Assembly: GCA_947564465.1 (NCBI GenBank) | Contig: CANOCV010000005.1 | Span: forward strand, 18,816 to 82,815 | Length of the DNA: 64,000 bases | Source: an uncultured Roseburia sp. | GTDB taxonomy: Bacteria; Bacillota; Clostridia; Lachnospirales; Lachnospiraceae | Direction of reading: 5' to 3' | The notes under the pieces: generated by a model | Seen by the model: the letters and a program-made list of their open reading frames with translations, nothing else | Database searches by the model: none | What the model was told of the DNA's origin: nothing | Shown: positions 43,468-52,403 of the stretch, piece by piece | Layout: the number at the start of each line of letters is the position of its first letter | How positions within the stretch are numbered: the first letter of the stretch is position 1 | Translations under genes and position numbers: made by a program

Positions 43468-43506
43468 AAGCCGACGTATCCAGGCTTTTCGCCCAGACGG
43501 TCGGCT
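43465..43506 (-). terminator. Expression-platform terminator of the ZTP riboswitch
   Basis: A GCCGAC...GTCGGC stem followed by five T residues overlaps the 3' part of the aptamer (GCCGACCGTCTGGGC). Folding of the aptamer would therefore prevent the terminator. Confidence 0.75.
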
Positions 43507-43560
43507 TATTCATCAGTTATACTTCATGTGGTTTCTCCACTTATCCGTCAGTCATATAAC
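43489..43560 (-). ncRNA. ZTP (pfl motif) riboswitch
   Basis: Reading leftward, the sequence has the pfl/ZTP aptamer landmarks in order: ATGACTGACGG, the small hairpin GTGGAGAAACCAC, ATGAAGTATAAC, then CCGACCGTCTGGGC. A terminator overlaps the last element. ZTP/ZMP signals folate one-carbon shortage. The switch should turn on the downstream pflB-pflA genes when ZTP accumulates. Confidence 0.85.
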
Positions 43561-43567
43561 CTAGGCT

Positions 43568-43597
43568 TAGTTAAGCATAATTTTTTAGGAATGTCAA
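43568..43597 (-). promoter_or_regulatory. Promoter of the pfl operon
   Basis: A TTGACA -35 (43592-43597) lies 17-18 bp from a weak -10 (TTAACT/TAACTA at 43568-43574). This places the transcript start just before the ZTP aptamer. Confidence 0.55.
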
Positions 43598-43679
43598 GGG
43601 ATTTGGGGATAAAAATTTTCATACATTTCTGCCGCCCGGCATAAACTAATAGAAATTTCTAACAGGGATGGAACAGCTT

Positions 43680-45533
43680 ATGTGTGGAATTGCCGGCTTT
43701 TGTAATCCGAATGCAAGTTTTTCGGACAATGAAAACTTATATAAAAAAATACTTACGGATATGAGTGCAGCGATCAGGCACCGCGGCCCGGACGACTGGG
43801 GAATCTATTTGTCCGCGCGCTGCGGCCTTGCGCACGCGCGCCTTGCCATCATCGACCTGCTCGGCGGAACGCAGCCTATGAGCAGGCAAATCGGCAGCCA
43901 TGAATATACGATTGTTTACAACGGGGAATTGTATAATACAAAAGAACTGAAGCGGGAACTGACGACTTACGGCGCCTCTTTTTCTACAACCTCAGATACC
44001 GAGGTCATTTTACAGGGATTTCTATGGGAGGGACCGGGGTTTGTCAAAAAACTAAACGGAATCTTTTCATTTGCCATTTGGGACGGACGCCATGAAACTC
44101 TTTATCTGTTTCGCGACAGCTTTGGCGTCAAGCCGTTGTTCTATACCATATGTAATGGCACACTCGTTTTTTCTTCCGAAATCAAGGGAATCTGCCAATA
44201 TCCCGGATTTACTCCCCGTGTGAATGCAGACGGGCTTAATGAAATATTCGGTCTGGGACCTGCAAGAAATCAGGGCAGCGGCATTCTAAGCGGCGTAAAG
44301 GAATGTCTGCCGGGCCACTATCTGACTTTTAGCCGCCTTGGACTGCACGATACCTGTTACTGGAAATTAGAGAGCCGCCCGCATGACGACGGGTATCAGG
44401 AAACTTTGGAAAAAACGGCATTTCTTGTCACCGACTCTATCAAACGCCAGATGGTATCCGATGTCCCGATCTGTACCTTTTTATCGGGAGGCTTAGATTC
44501 CAGTCTCGTTTCCGCAGTATGCGCAAAGGAACTGGCGCGGGAAGGAAAGCACTTAACCACGTTCTCCTTTGACTTTCTGGATAACGATAAGTATTTTCAG
44601 TCAAATGCTTTCCAGCCGACAGAGGATCGCCCGTTTGTCGACGAAATGGTTCACGCCATTGAAAGCGATCATCACTATTTAATCTGTGACAACACGGCGC
44701 AGGCTGACCTTTTGATGGATTCCATGAAAGCCCATGACCTTCCATGTATGGCAGATATCGACTCTTCTTTGCTCTATTTTTGCAGTGAGGTGGGTAAAAG
44801 CCACAAGGTCGTGTTGACAGGTGAGTGCGCGGATGAAATTTTCGGCGGATATCCGTGGTTCCACAAGCCGGAGTTTTTACAGAGCAATACGTTTCCGTGG
44901 ACCCCCGATTTATCGCCGCGCCTTGCGCTTTTGCGCCCCGATATCACAAAAAGACTGCATCTTACGGAATATGTGGAAGCTTCTTACAAGGCGGCTGTCA
45001 GTGAAATCGATATTCTTCCGACTGACTCCGCGCTTGAGGCAAACAGGCGGCGGATTTCTTATCTGAATATCCGCTATTTTATGCAGACGCTTCTAAACCG
45101 TATGGACCGCACTAGCATGCACTCCGGCTTAGAAGCCAGAGTTCCGTTTGCCGACCGCGATTTAATTGAGTATGTCTTCAATGTCCCATGGGAAATGAAG
45201 GCCAAGGACGGTCTTGTAAAAAATCTGCTCCGGCAAACCGCTCTGCCTTATCTGCCGGAAAAAATTGCGCTGCGTCAAAAAAGTCCGTATCCGAAAACGT
45301 ATCATCCGTTCTATGAGCAGCTCCTAAGCCGGCGCTTAACAGACGTCTTGTCGGAAGGCGCCTCGCCGCTGTTTGAACTGATTGACAAAGAGGCCTTGAA
45401 AATTTTCCTTGGAAATCCCAAGGACTACGGAAAACCATGGTACGGTCAGTTAATGGCAGGACCGCAGATGATCGCATATCTGCTTCAGGTGCATTACTGG
45501 CTCACCGAATATCATGTCGAGATACGATTATAA
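43680..45533 (+). CDS. asnB: Asparagine synthase (glutamine-hydrolysing)
   Basis: This 617-residue enzyme makes asparagine from aspartate with glutamine-derived ammonia. ATG 43680 is chosen because the glutaminase nucleophile must be Cys2 (MCGIAGF); the ORF start four codons earlier would block it. An N-terminal class II amidotransferase domain (residues 1 to about 200: RHRGPDDWG, YNGELYN) precedes the synthetase domain with its ATP pyrophosphatase P-loop (FLSGGLDSSL) and ECADEIFGGYP. The ribosome site is modest (GGA about 9 bases upstream). It stands alone; the downstream MFS gene has its own promoter. Confidence 0.92.
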   Translation: MCGIAGFCNPNASFSDNENLYKKILTDMSAAIRHRGPDDWGIYLSARCGLAHARLAIIDLLGGTQPMSRQIGSHEYTIVYNGELYNTKELKRELTTYGASFSTTSDTEVILQGFLWEGPGFVKKLNGIFSFAIWDGRHETLYLFRDSFGVKPLFYTICNGTLVFSSEIKGICQYPGFTPRVNADGLNEIFGLGPARNQGSGILSGVKECLPGHYLTFSRLGLHDTCYWKLESRPHDDGYQETLEKTAFLVTDSIKRQMVSDVPICTFLSGGLDSSLVSAVCAKELAREGKHLTTFSFDFLDNDKYFQSNAFQPTEDRPFVDEMVHAIESDHHYLICDNTAQADLLMDSMKAHDLPCMADIDSSLLYFCSEVGKSHKVVLTGECADEIFGGYPWFHKPEFLQSNTFPWTPDLSPRLALLRPDITKRLHLTEYVEASYKAAVSEIDILPTDSALEANRRRISYLNIRYFMQTLLNRMDRTSMHSGLEARVPFADRDLIEYVFNVPWEMKAKDGLVKNLLRQTALPYLPEKIALRQKSPYPKTYHPFYEQLLSRRLTDVLSEGASPLFELIDKEALKIFLGNPKDYGKPWYGQLMAGPQMIAYLLQVHYWLTEYHVEIRL

Positions 45534-45562
45534 TTGACTGCAACGAATACGTGTGTTAATAT
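45534..45562 (+). promoter_or_regulatory. Promoter of the MFS leader
   Basis: TTGACT (45534-45539), a 17-bp spacer and TAATAT (45557-45562) begin directly after the asnB stop. The transcript would include the 35-codon leader ORF and the hairpin before the MFS gene. Confidence 0.7.
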
Positions 45563-45600
45563 GATTATTGATTTATAATATACTAAATGAGGCGGGATTT

Positions 45601-45708
45601 ATGTTCTGGAAAATGACAAATCTTCAACTGAAAAAAGGTTATACTTTTTCCCTCTACGGGGATAGTGCGCCTATTTTTCGAAAGATTTGCAGCAGAACAG
45701 ATTGCTAA
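45601..45708 (+). CDS. Putative 35-residue leader peptide of the MFS gene
   Basis: A small ORF begins MFWKMTNLQLKKGY and ends IFRKICSRTDC. A GAGGCGGG ribosome site lies 5-6 bases upstream and a good promoter about 40 bp upstream. Its end (AGATTTGC near 45684) can pair with GCAAATCT near 45741. Together with the ribosome-site-masking hairpin before the MFS start, this suggests a translated leader that senses ribosome stalling. Peptide sequence alone gives no family. Confidence 0.5.
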   Translation: MFWKMTNLQLKKGYTFSLYGDSAPIFRKICSRTDC

Positions 45709-45766
45709 GCCATTGATTTAACGGCCTTAATTCATGATTTCGCAAATCTCATAAAATCGGTACATT

Positions 45767-45802
45767 ATCTCCTTAACGATTAAAATTAAATGTTAAGGAG
45801 AT
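45767..45802 (+). promoter_or_regulatory. Hairpin sequestering the MFS ribosome site
   Basis: A perfect 11-bp inverted repeat (ATCTCCTTAAC / GTTAAGGAGAT, loop 14) buries the AAGGAG ribosome site of the MFS gene. This is the signature of translational attenuation, as seen for inducible resistance genes. Confidence 0.7.
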
Positions 45803-45807
45803 TTTTT

Positions 45808-46914
45808 ATGTTGAATATTAAGAAACAAATATCAAAATTATATTTATCATCCGTGCTCGGAAATTTATCATTGACCGGCGCATGGCTTGCAATACTTGCA
45901 GCAAGAGGTTACAGCCTGGTGGAAATCGGCTTTGCGGAGACTGTATTTCACATAACAAGTTTCATATTTGAAATTCCATCCGGTGTTCTTGCCGATTTGT
46001 ATGGAAGAAAAAATATGCTGCTCGTCAGTAATATTATAAAAATAATCGGAAATATCGCAATGATATTTTCCCGCAATTTATTTATGGTGTGTATATCCCT
46101 CGCCTTTTATGCCATGAGCTATAATTTTGCCTCCGGTTCGGGGGATGCTCTCGCATATGATTCCCTTAAAAAGGTGAAACGTGAAGCATACTATGAAAAA
46201 TATGCCTCGAACCAGCTCGTAATATATCGCCTTTGCAGCGGACTATCCACCCTGTGTGCGGGATTTGCACTTTTTATCGGGTATCAAGCGGCATACGGCG
46301 CCGATATTTTAATCGGACTGATACAGACATGGATACTGCTGTCTTTATGCGAGGTGCGCGTCCTTGATGATGCCAATTGCAATACCCAAAAAATATCCGG
46401 CTCTATCCGAGTAGAACTTATAAAATGTTTTTCGGAAAGCCTGTCTTTCCTAAAAAAAGAACGGCGTGCCGCCTTTTTGATGTTCTGCAATTCGTTTGTC
46501 GGAGCGATTGACATTTTATTATTGTTTTTTCTCCAGGCAAAACTGCCGGAAGCCGGAATGCCGGACTTTGCATTGGGATTCGCGTTGTTTTTTATGGAAA
46601 TGGGCGGCATACTCGGCGCGAAGCTTATACTCAAATGTAAGAGACTGCGCTATCGAAGCGTGTTTGCACTCGCCGCGCTCCTTGTATTATCGGGAGTGCT
46701 CGCAGAACATTCGGGAATGTATCTAATTATGACACTGGGCGGTTTTGCCGCTGCCCTAAGCGACGATGCGCTTCAGGTAAGAACAAACACGATTCTTCAG
46801 GATATGTTTCCCTCCAAGCAGCGGGCAACCTTGATCTCCATAGAATCGTTTACCTTTTCTGTGCTGATGATTGTGATGTCGCCGCTTGCCGGAATGCTTT
46901 TTTCATATTGGTGA
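45808..46914 (+). CDS. MFS drug-efflux-like transporter, possibly short at the C-terminus
   Basis: This 368-residue membrane protein has about eleven hydrophobic helices and MFS signatures (PSGVLADLYGRKNMLLVSN in the 2-3 loop). It resembles the Mef/antibiotic exporter branch, but the substrate is not assignable. AAGGAG lies 7-8 bases before ATG 45808. The protein ends at MLFSYW, within what looks like a late helix. Most relatives are about 400 residues, and a repeat element begins 14 bp after the stop, so a 3' truncation is possible. The leader peptide and hairpin upstream suggest drug-inducible translation. Confidence 0.82.
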   Translation: MLNIKKQISKLYLSSVLGNLSLTGAWLAILAARGYSLVEIGFAETVFHITSFIFEIPSGVLADLYGRKNMLLVSNIIKIIGNIAMIFSRNLFMVCISLAFYAMSYNFASGSGDALAYDSLKKVKREAYYEKYASNQLVIYRLCSGLSTLCAGFALFIGYQAAYGADILIGLIQTWILLSLCEVRVLDDANCNTQKISGSIRVELIKCFSESLSFLKKERRAAFLMFCNSFVGAIDILLLFFLQAKLPEAGMPDFALGFALFFMEMGGILGAKLILKCKRLRYRSVFALAALLVLSGVLAEHSGMYLIMTLGGFAAALSDDALQVRTNTILQDMFPSKQRATLISIESFTFSVLMIVMSPLAGMLFSYW

Positions 46915-46927
46915 GAACAAAAGCGTG

Positions 46928-46963
46928 TTTCACAGTAACAAGGTCTTTCCTATGATATATAAA
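46928..46963. repeat. Short repeat element, copy 2 (half copy)
   Basis: It matches the right half of the palindromic element at 43401-43467, with the identical core AACAAGGTCTTTCCTA followed by T/-GATATATAAA. It starts just after the MFS stop. Confidence 0.55.
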
Positions 46964-46967
46964 TTGG

Positions 46968-46999
46968 AGGCAGCCTCTTAAATGAGACTGCCTCTTTTT
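46968..46999 (+). terminator. Terminator between MFS gene and clpB
   Basis: The stem AGGCAG.CTC / GAG.CTGCCT is followed by six T residues rightward. It separates the convergent MFS and clpB genes and ends at the clpB stop. Confidence 0.75.
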
Positions 47000-49581
47000 T
47001 ACTTTCTCTTGGCTGCCAGTTTTTCATTCTCCAAATCAATGACAATTGTATCGCCTGCCCCGACTTCATCTGCAAGAATCAGTTTTGCCGAGAGCGTCTC
47101 CACATGCTTCTGAAGAAAACGTTTTAACGGTCTTGCGCCGTATACCGGATCGTAACCGCGCTCCACAATATAAGCTTCCGCTTCCGGCATCAATTCCACC
47201 GAGATTTCCCGATCAATAAGACGCCTGTTTAGATCCTTCATCAAAAGCTTTATGATATTTGCAATATTATCCTTTGTCAACGGTTTAAACAGAATTATCT
47301 CGTCAAGCCTGTTTAAAAACTCCGGTCTGAAATTCCCGCGCAGTTCATTCATTACCGCTTCTTCCGTCTTCGAATCAATACTTCCGTCCTCCCCGATTCC
47401 TTCAAGCAAATGCGCCGAACCAAGATTGGATGTCATGATAATGATTGTGTTTTTAAAATCTACGGTACGTCCCTGCGAGTCTGTAATCCGCCCGTCGTCT
47501 AATACCTGGAGCAATACGTTAAATACATCGGGATGCGCTTTTTCCACCTCATCGAAAAGCACCACGGAATATGGCTTTCTTCGAACGGCCTCTGTCAGCT
47601 GTCCTCCCTCGTCATATCCCACATATCCCGGAGGCGCTCCGATCAAGCGTGACACGGAGTATTTCTCCATATATTCGCTCATATCGAGACGCACCATATT
47701 TGCCTCATCATCAAAAAGGCTTGCGGCAAGCGCTTTGGCAAGCTCTGTCTTTCCGACGCCTGTCGGACCTAAAAACAGAAACGAACCGATAGGCTTTGTC
47801 GGGTCTTTGATTCCGGCTTTGGAACGGATAATGGCTTCCGTCACTTTTGTCACACCCTCATCCTGCCCGATGACACGTCTGTGCAGTTCTTCGTCGAGAT
47901 GCAGCGTCTTATTTCTCTCACTCTCTGTCAGCTTTGCCACCGGTATCCCGGTCCAGCGCGAAATAATCCTTGCAATTTCCTCGTCGCTGACATTTTCATG
48001 CACCAGAGAGTGGTCTTCGCTTTTCACTTTCTCTTCTTCCGCCTCAAGCTCCTTCTGAAGCTGCGGCAGTTTTCCATATTGAAGCTCTGCTGCCCTGTTC
48101 AAATCGTAATCCTGCTGTGCCTGCGCAATCTCCTTGCGAATATTTTCCAAATTCTCGCGCAGCTTCTGTACATGCTCCACGGATTTCTTTTCGTTATCCC
48201 ACTGCGCCTTTTTTGTCTGAAATTCACTGCGCAGCTCGGCCAGCTCTTTTTGCAGACTGGCAAGGCGGTCCTGGCTCAAACGATCCTCTTCCTTTTTGAG
48301 CGCCGTCTCCTCAATCTCCATCTGCATAATACGGCGGTTTAACTCATCTAACTCTGTCGGCATGGAATCCAGCTCCGTCTTAATCAATGCACACGCCTCG
48401 TCCACAAGATCAATTGCCTTATCCGGCAGGAAACGGTCTGAAATATAGCGGTTCGAAAGGACTGCCGCCGACACCAGCGCGGAATCTGTGATCTTCACCC
48501 CGTGGAAAACTTCGTAGCGTTCTTTGAGTCCACGCAAAATCGAAATCGTATCCTCCACTGTCGGTTCATCGACAAGTACCGGCTGGAAACGCCGCTCTAA
48601 TGCCGCATCCTTTTCAATATACTCTCTATACTCATCAAGCGTCGTCGCCCCGATACAGTGAAGCTCTCCCCTTGCAAGCATCGGCTTTAACAGCTGTCCC
48701 GCATCCATGGCGCCGTCTGTCTTGCCTGCGCCGACGATGGTATGCAGCTCATCTATAAACAGTACAATCTGTCCCTCGGATTTTTTTACCTCTTCCAGAA
48801 CCGCCTTTAAACGCTCCTCGAACTCTCCTCTGTACTTGGCCCCGGCTACAAGCGCCCCCATATCCAGCGCAAATAACTTTTTATCCCTCAAGCCTTCCGG
48901 TACATCGCCCCGCACGATTCGCTGTGCAAGCCCCTCCACGACAGCCGTCTTTCCTACGCCCGGCTCTCCGATTAACACCGGATTATTTTTTGTCTTTCTG
49001 GAGAGAATCCGCACTACGTTCCGAATCTCCGCATCCCTGCCGATGACGGGATCTAATTTCTGATCGCGCGCACGTTCTACCATATCATATCCATATTTAT
49101 TTAACGTGTCATACGTTGCTTCGGGATTATCCGAAACCACGCGCTGATTTCCTCGCACCGTAGAGAGCGCCTGCAAAAACCTGTCTCTTGTGATACCGTA
49201 TTCCTTTAATATTTCTTTTATCGCCTTATTCGGATATTTAATTAAAGCGAGGAACAAATGCTCTACTGAAACATATTCATCCCCCATCTGCTTCGCTTCG
49301 TCTTCCGCATGGATCAGCACCTTATTCAAATCCTGACCGATAAATACCTTCCCGCCGGACACCTTTACACGCGCCGAAAGATGCCGGATCGCATTATCTA
49401 CAAAGTGTTCTTTATTAATATCCATCTTTTCGATCAGCTTTAAAATCAAGCCGTCCTCCTGCTGCAACAACGCAACTAAGAGGTGCTCCTGCTCAATCTC
49501 CTGATTGCCGTATTCATATGCAAGCTTCTCGCAGTCATTAATTGCCTCCACCGACTTTTGTGTAAATTTCTGAATGTTCAT
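46999..49581 (-). CDS. clpB: ATP-dependent disaggregase ClpB
   Basis: This 860-residue Hsp100 chaperone resolves protein aggregates with the DnaK system. It has an N-terminal repeat domain (1-150), a first AAA+ domain (Walker [10 protein letters not shown]), a long coiled-coil M domain (about 400-525) that distinguishes ClpB from ClpC/ClpA, and a second AAA+ domain (GPTGVGKTE, the pore-type motif GYVGYDEGG) with a C-terminal D2-small domain. The length is standard. AGGAGG lies before the ATG. A CIRCE operator overlaps its promoter, pointing to HrcA control of heat-shock expression. Confidence 0.97.
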   Translation of the reverse strand: MNIQKFTQKSVEAINDCEKLAYEYGNQEIEQEHLLVALLQQEDGLILKLIEKMDINKEHFVDNAIRHLSARVKVSGGKVFIGQDLNKVLIHAEDEAKQMGDEYVSVEHLFLALIKYPNKAIKEILKEYGITRDRFLQALSTVRGNQRVVSDNPEATYDTLNKYGYDMVERARDQKLDPVIGRDAEIRNVVRILSRKTKNNPVLIGEPGVGKTAVVEGLAQRIVRGDVPEGLRDKKLFALDMGALVAGAKYRGEFEERLKAVLEEVKKSEGQIVLFIDELHTIVGAGKTDGAMDAGQLLKPMLARGELHCIGATTLDEYREYIEKDAALERRFQPVLVDEPTVEDTISILRGLKERYEVFHGVKITDSALVSAAVLSNRYISDRFLPDKAIDLVDEACALIKTELDSMPTELDELNRRIMQMEIEETALKKEEDRLSQDRLASLQKELAELRSEFQTKKAQWDNEKKSVEHVQKLRENLENIRKEIAQAQQDYDLNRAAELQYGKLPQLQKELEAEEEKVKSEDHSLVHENVSDEEIARIISRWTGIPVAKLTESERNKTLHLDEELHRRVIGQDEGVTKVTEAIIRSKAGIKDPTKPIGSFLFLGPTGVGKTELAKALAASLFDDEANMVRLDMSEYMEKYSVSRLIGAPPGYVGYDEGGQLTEAVRRKPYSVVLFDEVEKAHPDVFNVLLQVLDDGRITDSQGRTVDFKNTIIIMTSNLGSAHLLEGIGEDGSIDSKTEEAVMNELRGNFRPEFLNRLDEIILFKPLTKDNIANIIKLLMKDLNRRLIDREISVELMPEAEAYIVERGYDPVYGARPLKRFLQKHVETLSAKLILADEVGAGDTIVIDLENEKLAAKRK

Positions 49582-49708
49582 GCTTTCCTCCTTTCGGCAT
49601 GCTTTTCACGCCATCTGGAGATTTGGAAGCTCACCTTCCAAAATTCTCCCTCCTCAATATAATCGGGTTTCCAAAGATTTGTTATACACAATTTCTTTGT
49701 TAATTTGG

Positions 49709-49737
49709 AATATAGCACCTTTTGTTAGCACTGTCAA
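49709..49737 (-). promoter_or_regulatory. Sigma-A promoter of clpB
   Basis: TTGACA (49732-49737), a 17-bp spacer and TATATT (49709-49714) read leftward. The -35 lies inside the CIRCE operator. Confidence 0.85.
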
Positions 49738-49751
49738 TAGGTGAGTGCTAA
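49725..49751 (-). promoter_or_regulatory. CIRCE operator (HrcA binding site)
   Basis: TTAGCACTG, 9 bases, then GAGTGCTAA: 17 of 18 arm positions match the CIRCE consensus. It covers the clpB -35 box, so HrcA binding should block initiation. Confidence 0.92.
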
Positions 49752-49856
49752 TATTTTCTGAAAATTTTATTAAACACCAATTAAATGGGGATTTTTAAGG
49801 TCTTGCCATTTTAAAAAGCTACATTTTGTACCTTTTCTGTACCTTTTACAAAAAAT
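49752..49856. other. Non-coding stretch beyond CIRCE
   Basis: It holds an 11-bp tandem repeat (GTACCTTTTCT/GTACCTTTTAC near 49828-49849) just outside the terminator of the integrase relic. The repeat could be a worn attachment-site remnant; nothing else is recognised. Confidence 0.35.
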
Positions 49857-49893
49857 CCTGCTGCACATAGCACATTACACCAGATGCAGCAGG
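49857..49893 (-). terminator. Terminator after the integrase relic
   Basis: A perfect 9-bp stem CCTGCTGCA / TGCAGCAGG is followed leftward by a T run (A5-6 on the + strand). It lies 13 bp past the relic's stop codon. Confidence 0.8.
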
Positions 49894-49905
49894 CATATTT
49901 ATCAT

Positions 49906-50030
49906 TTAACCAATCTTCATATTCTCTTGTACTTTTTCCATTTTCTCCTGAATCATTGTAAAGTCTAAATGAGTGTATACATCCAATGTAACAGATACAT
50001 TTGCAGGTCCCATGATATACTGATAATGCT
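49906..50030 (-). pseudogene. Tyrosine recombinase (integrase) C-terminal relic
   Basis: About 40 codons in one frame (HYQYIMGPANVSVTLDVYTHLDF... ending TMIQEKMEKVQENMKIG, TAA at 49906) match the end of phage/transposon integrases, where the usual text is LQYVMGHANIAVTMEVYNH. The catalytic Tyr in DVYTHL is kept, but the active-site His is Pro (GPAN, not GHAN). Everything upstream is replaced by the flavodoxin-AKR fusion gene, whose stop directly abuts the relic. It marks a former mobile element boundary. Confidence 0.75.
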
Positions 50031-52334
50031 TTACTCCCCGACTAACGGAAAGAAGCTGGTCATCTTGTCGTATGGGAGATTGAAATATCTGTCCTCGGAA
50101 TCAAGCGCACGTATCTGCTCCATCTCCTCCGCAGAAAGTTCAAAATCAAAGACGTCAATGTTTTCCTGGATGTGGCCAGGATTTGTGGAGCCGGGTATGA
50201 CAGAAAACCCTTCCTGGACATGCCAGCGCAGGATTACCTGGACAACGCTCTTGCCATGCGCTTTTCCTATTTCCATAAGCACGGGGTTCTGCAGCAGCCT
50301 TGCATCTGCATGGCCGAGCGGATACCAGCACTCAATCTGGATGCCGTATTCTGCCGCCAGCGCGCGTGTTTCTTTCCTCTGGGCAAACGGATGGCATTCA
50401 ATCTGGAGAATTGCAGGCTTTATCTCCATGTCGTCTACAATGTCATGGAATGCTTTCGGCCAGTTATCAAAATTGCTGATGCCGAGCGCCCTGACCTTGC
50501 CCTGGCGGTACGCTTTCTCCAAATCCTTCCACGCCCCGACATAATCGCCGACCGGATGGTGCAGGTAAATACAGTCCAGATAATCTACCTGAAGCCTGCT
50601 TAACATGGCGTCAATCGCTTCCATTGTCACGCCTTCCCCATATTCGGACGGCCACAGCTTGCTTGTCAGCCAGATTTCTTCGCGGGGAACGCCGCTGTCA
50701 ATGATGCCCTGGCCCACGCCACGCTCATTGTAATATCCGTGCGCGGTGTCCAAATGGCGGTAGCCTGCCTGGAGCGCCGAAACAGTAGCCTGCCTTGACG
50801 TTTCATTCAAAAGCTCCCTTCCGCTTTCACTGGAATCCCCCTCCAGCCTCTGAATCTGCGTGCCAAGCCCAAGCTGCGGTATCTGTACGCCGTTATTCAA
50901 TGTCAGCAAAGGCACATCGGCAAAAGAAGTGATATTACTGGCAGAGGATGGATTTGGCTGCATCACCGTATCTGTTATATAAGAACGGATTAAGGCATTA
51001 TCTTTTGAAAATATCCCGTCGTCTACGAATGCCCCCGGCGCACACGTTTTTATAAACTCTACGGACTGCGCATATTGCGTAGTATCCATCGAAGCAGACT
51101 GTGAAACCGGATAAATATACTTTCCGCTAAAATCGTAACTCTCCAAAAACGTCCCGACTGTCATGGGCGCCGTGTGCCACCAGATGGGGTAGCATAATAC
51201 GATCCTATCATACTGTTCCACGGAAGCCAGCGGATTTTTAATCGGCGGTCTTGCATTATTGTCCGCCTCGTCTTTCGCCTCCCCATAGGCGACTTCGTTA
51301 TAATTATCGCTGTATGGCGTTTCCCGTTCAATACGGAAAGAATCTGCCCCTGTCTGCTCTATTATATTGTTCGCAATCCTTTCGCTCGTCCCGCTCCATG
51401 AGAAATAAGCCACCAGAATCTTTCCCGTTCCTGGCTCTTCCGGTTTCTCCGGCTCTTCCGGCTGTTCGGAAGCGGCTTCTACTGTTACGGTACAGACTGC
51501 GCGAATGTCATTTTCTGCGGATGCCGTAATCGTGGCTGTTCCCTCTGCAACTGCCTTTACCGTCCCGTTATCGGAAACCTGCGCCACTGCCTGGTCGGAA
51601 GATGACCACCGGACTGCCTGATTTGTCGCATTGGACGGATTAACCGTGGCAATAAGCGTTTCTTCTTCGTCCGGCTTTAAACGAAGCTGTGATTGATTCA
51701 ATGTCACGCTGGTAACAGGCACTGCGCTTTCTGTCACTGTAACGGTACAGGAGGCCTTTTTCCCGGAACCGTCCGCAGCCGTCACCCTGATTTTTGCCGT
51801 CCCCGCAGAAGCGGCGCGGATGACGCCTTTTTTGCTTACCGTCGCCACTTTGCTGTCGCTGCTTTCATAAGTAACCTTTTTATTCGACGCTTTCCTGGGG
51901 GAAATGGTTGTCTTCACCGTAAACTTCTGCCCTGCTTTTAAAGAAACAGACTTCTTGTTTAATGTAACTTTACTTACCGGCGTCCCCACGGTAATCCGGC
52001 TCCTTGCCTTTACGGTTGTGCCTTTGATGCTGGCCGTAATGGTAGTTTTTCCATTCTTTTTTGCCGTGACTTTTCCATTCTTAGACACAGATGCAATCTT
52101 TGGATTGCTGGATTTCCATTCCACGCCTTTCTTTCTGGCGGATTTGTTCAAAGCCGCTTTTAATTTTACCGATTTTCCCTTTTTTATGGTATATACCGTT
52201 TTATTTAACGTAATGGTATCTTTTGCTTTCTTCGATGCCGCCTGCGCCGGGGTATATTGCCCCAGGACAAACGATACCAAAAGCGCAAGGATTATCAGTC
52301 TTTTGAATAAATTCCGTTTTTTTCCTGCATTCAT
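50031..52334 (-). CDS. Secreted Ig-like/flavodoxin/aldo-keto reductase fusion protein
   Basis: This is a 767-residue protein. Signal peptide 1-33; three Big_2-type Ig domains (about 37-117, 118-202, 206-286); a PEEPEKPEEP linker; a flavodoxin-like domain 305-460 (FMN phosphate loop SWSGTSERIAN, and YPIWWHTAP); and an aldo/keto reductase 476-767. The AKR catalytic tetrad is present: Asp529, Tyr534, Lys559, His592. The NADP-site stretch IPGSTNPGHIQENI is also present. Both redox domains need cytosolic cofactors, so their fusion to an export signal and Ig domains is odd. AGGA lies 9 bases before ATG 52334. The Ig cassette closely resembles that of the next protein upstream. Confidence 0.88.
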   Translation of the reverse strand: MNAGKKRNLFKRLIILALLVSFVLGQYTPAQAASKKAKDTITLNKTVYTIKKGKSVKLKAALNKSARKKGVEWKSSNPKIASVSKNGKVTAKKNGKTTITASIKGTTVKARSRITVGTPVSKVTLNKKSVSLKAGQKFTVKTTISPRKASNKKVTYESSDSKVATVSKKGVIRAASAGTAKIRVTAADGSGKKASCTVTVTESAVPVTSVTLNQSQLRLKPDEEETLIATVNPSNATNQAVRWSSSDQAVAQVSDNGTVKAVAEGTATITASAENDIRAVCTVTVEAASEQPEEPEKPEEPGTGKILVAYFSWSGTSERIANNIIEQTGADSFRIERETPYSDNYNEVAYGEAKDEADNNARPPIKNPLASVEQYDRIVLCYPIWWHTAPMTVGTFLESYDFSGKYIYPVSQSASMDTTQYAQSVEFIKTCAPGAFVDDGIFSKDNALIRSYITDTVMQPNPSSASNITSFADVPLLTLNNGVQIPQLGLGTQIQRLEGDSSESGRELLNETSRQATVSALQAGYRHLDTAHGYYNERGVGQGIIDSGVPREEIWLTSKLWPSEYGEGVTMEAIDAMLSRLQVDYLDCIYLHHPVGDYVGAWKDLEKAYRQGKVRALGISNFDNWPKAFHDIVDDMEIKPAILQIECHPFAQRKETRALAAEYGIQIECWYPLGHADARLLQNPVLMEIGKAHGKSVVQVILRWHVQEGFSVIPGSTNPGHIQENIDVFDFELSAEEMEQIRALDSEDRYFNLPYDKMTSFFPLVGE

Positions 52335-52403
52335 AGTAATCTTCCTTTCTTTATTATTGCGCATCTTTCCTGCTCATAACAAGATACCCTGAAGGTATTT
52401 CTG

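Noticed and set aside
43668..43679. Start of asparagine synthase four codons earlier
   Set aside because: The glutaminase nucleophile must be the residue after the initiator Met, which fixes the start at 43680.
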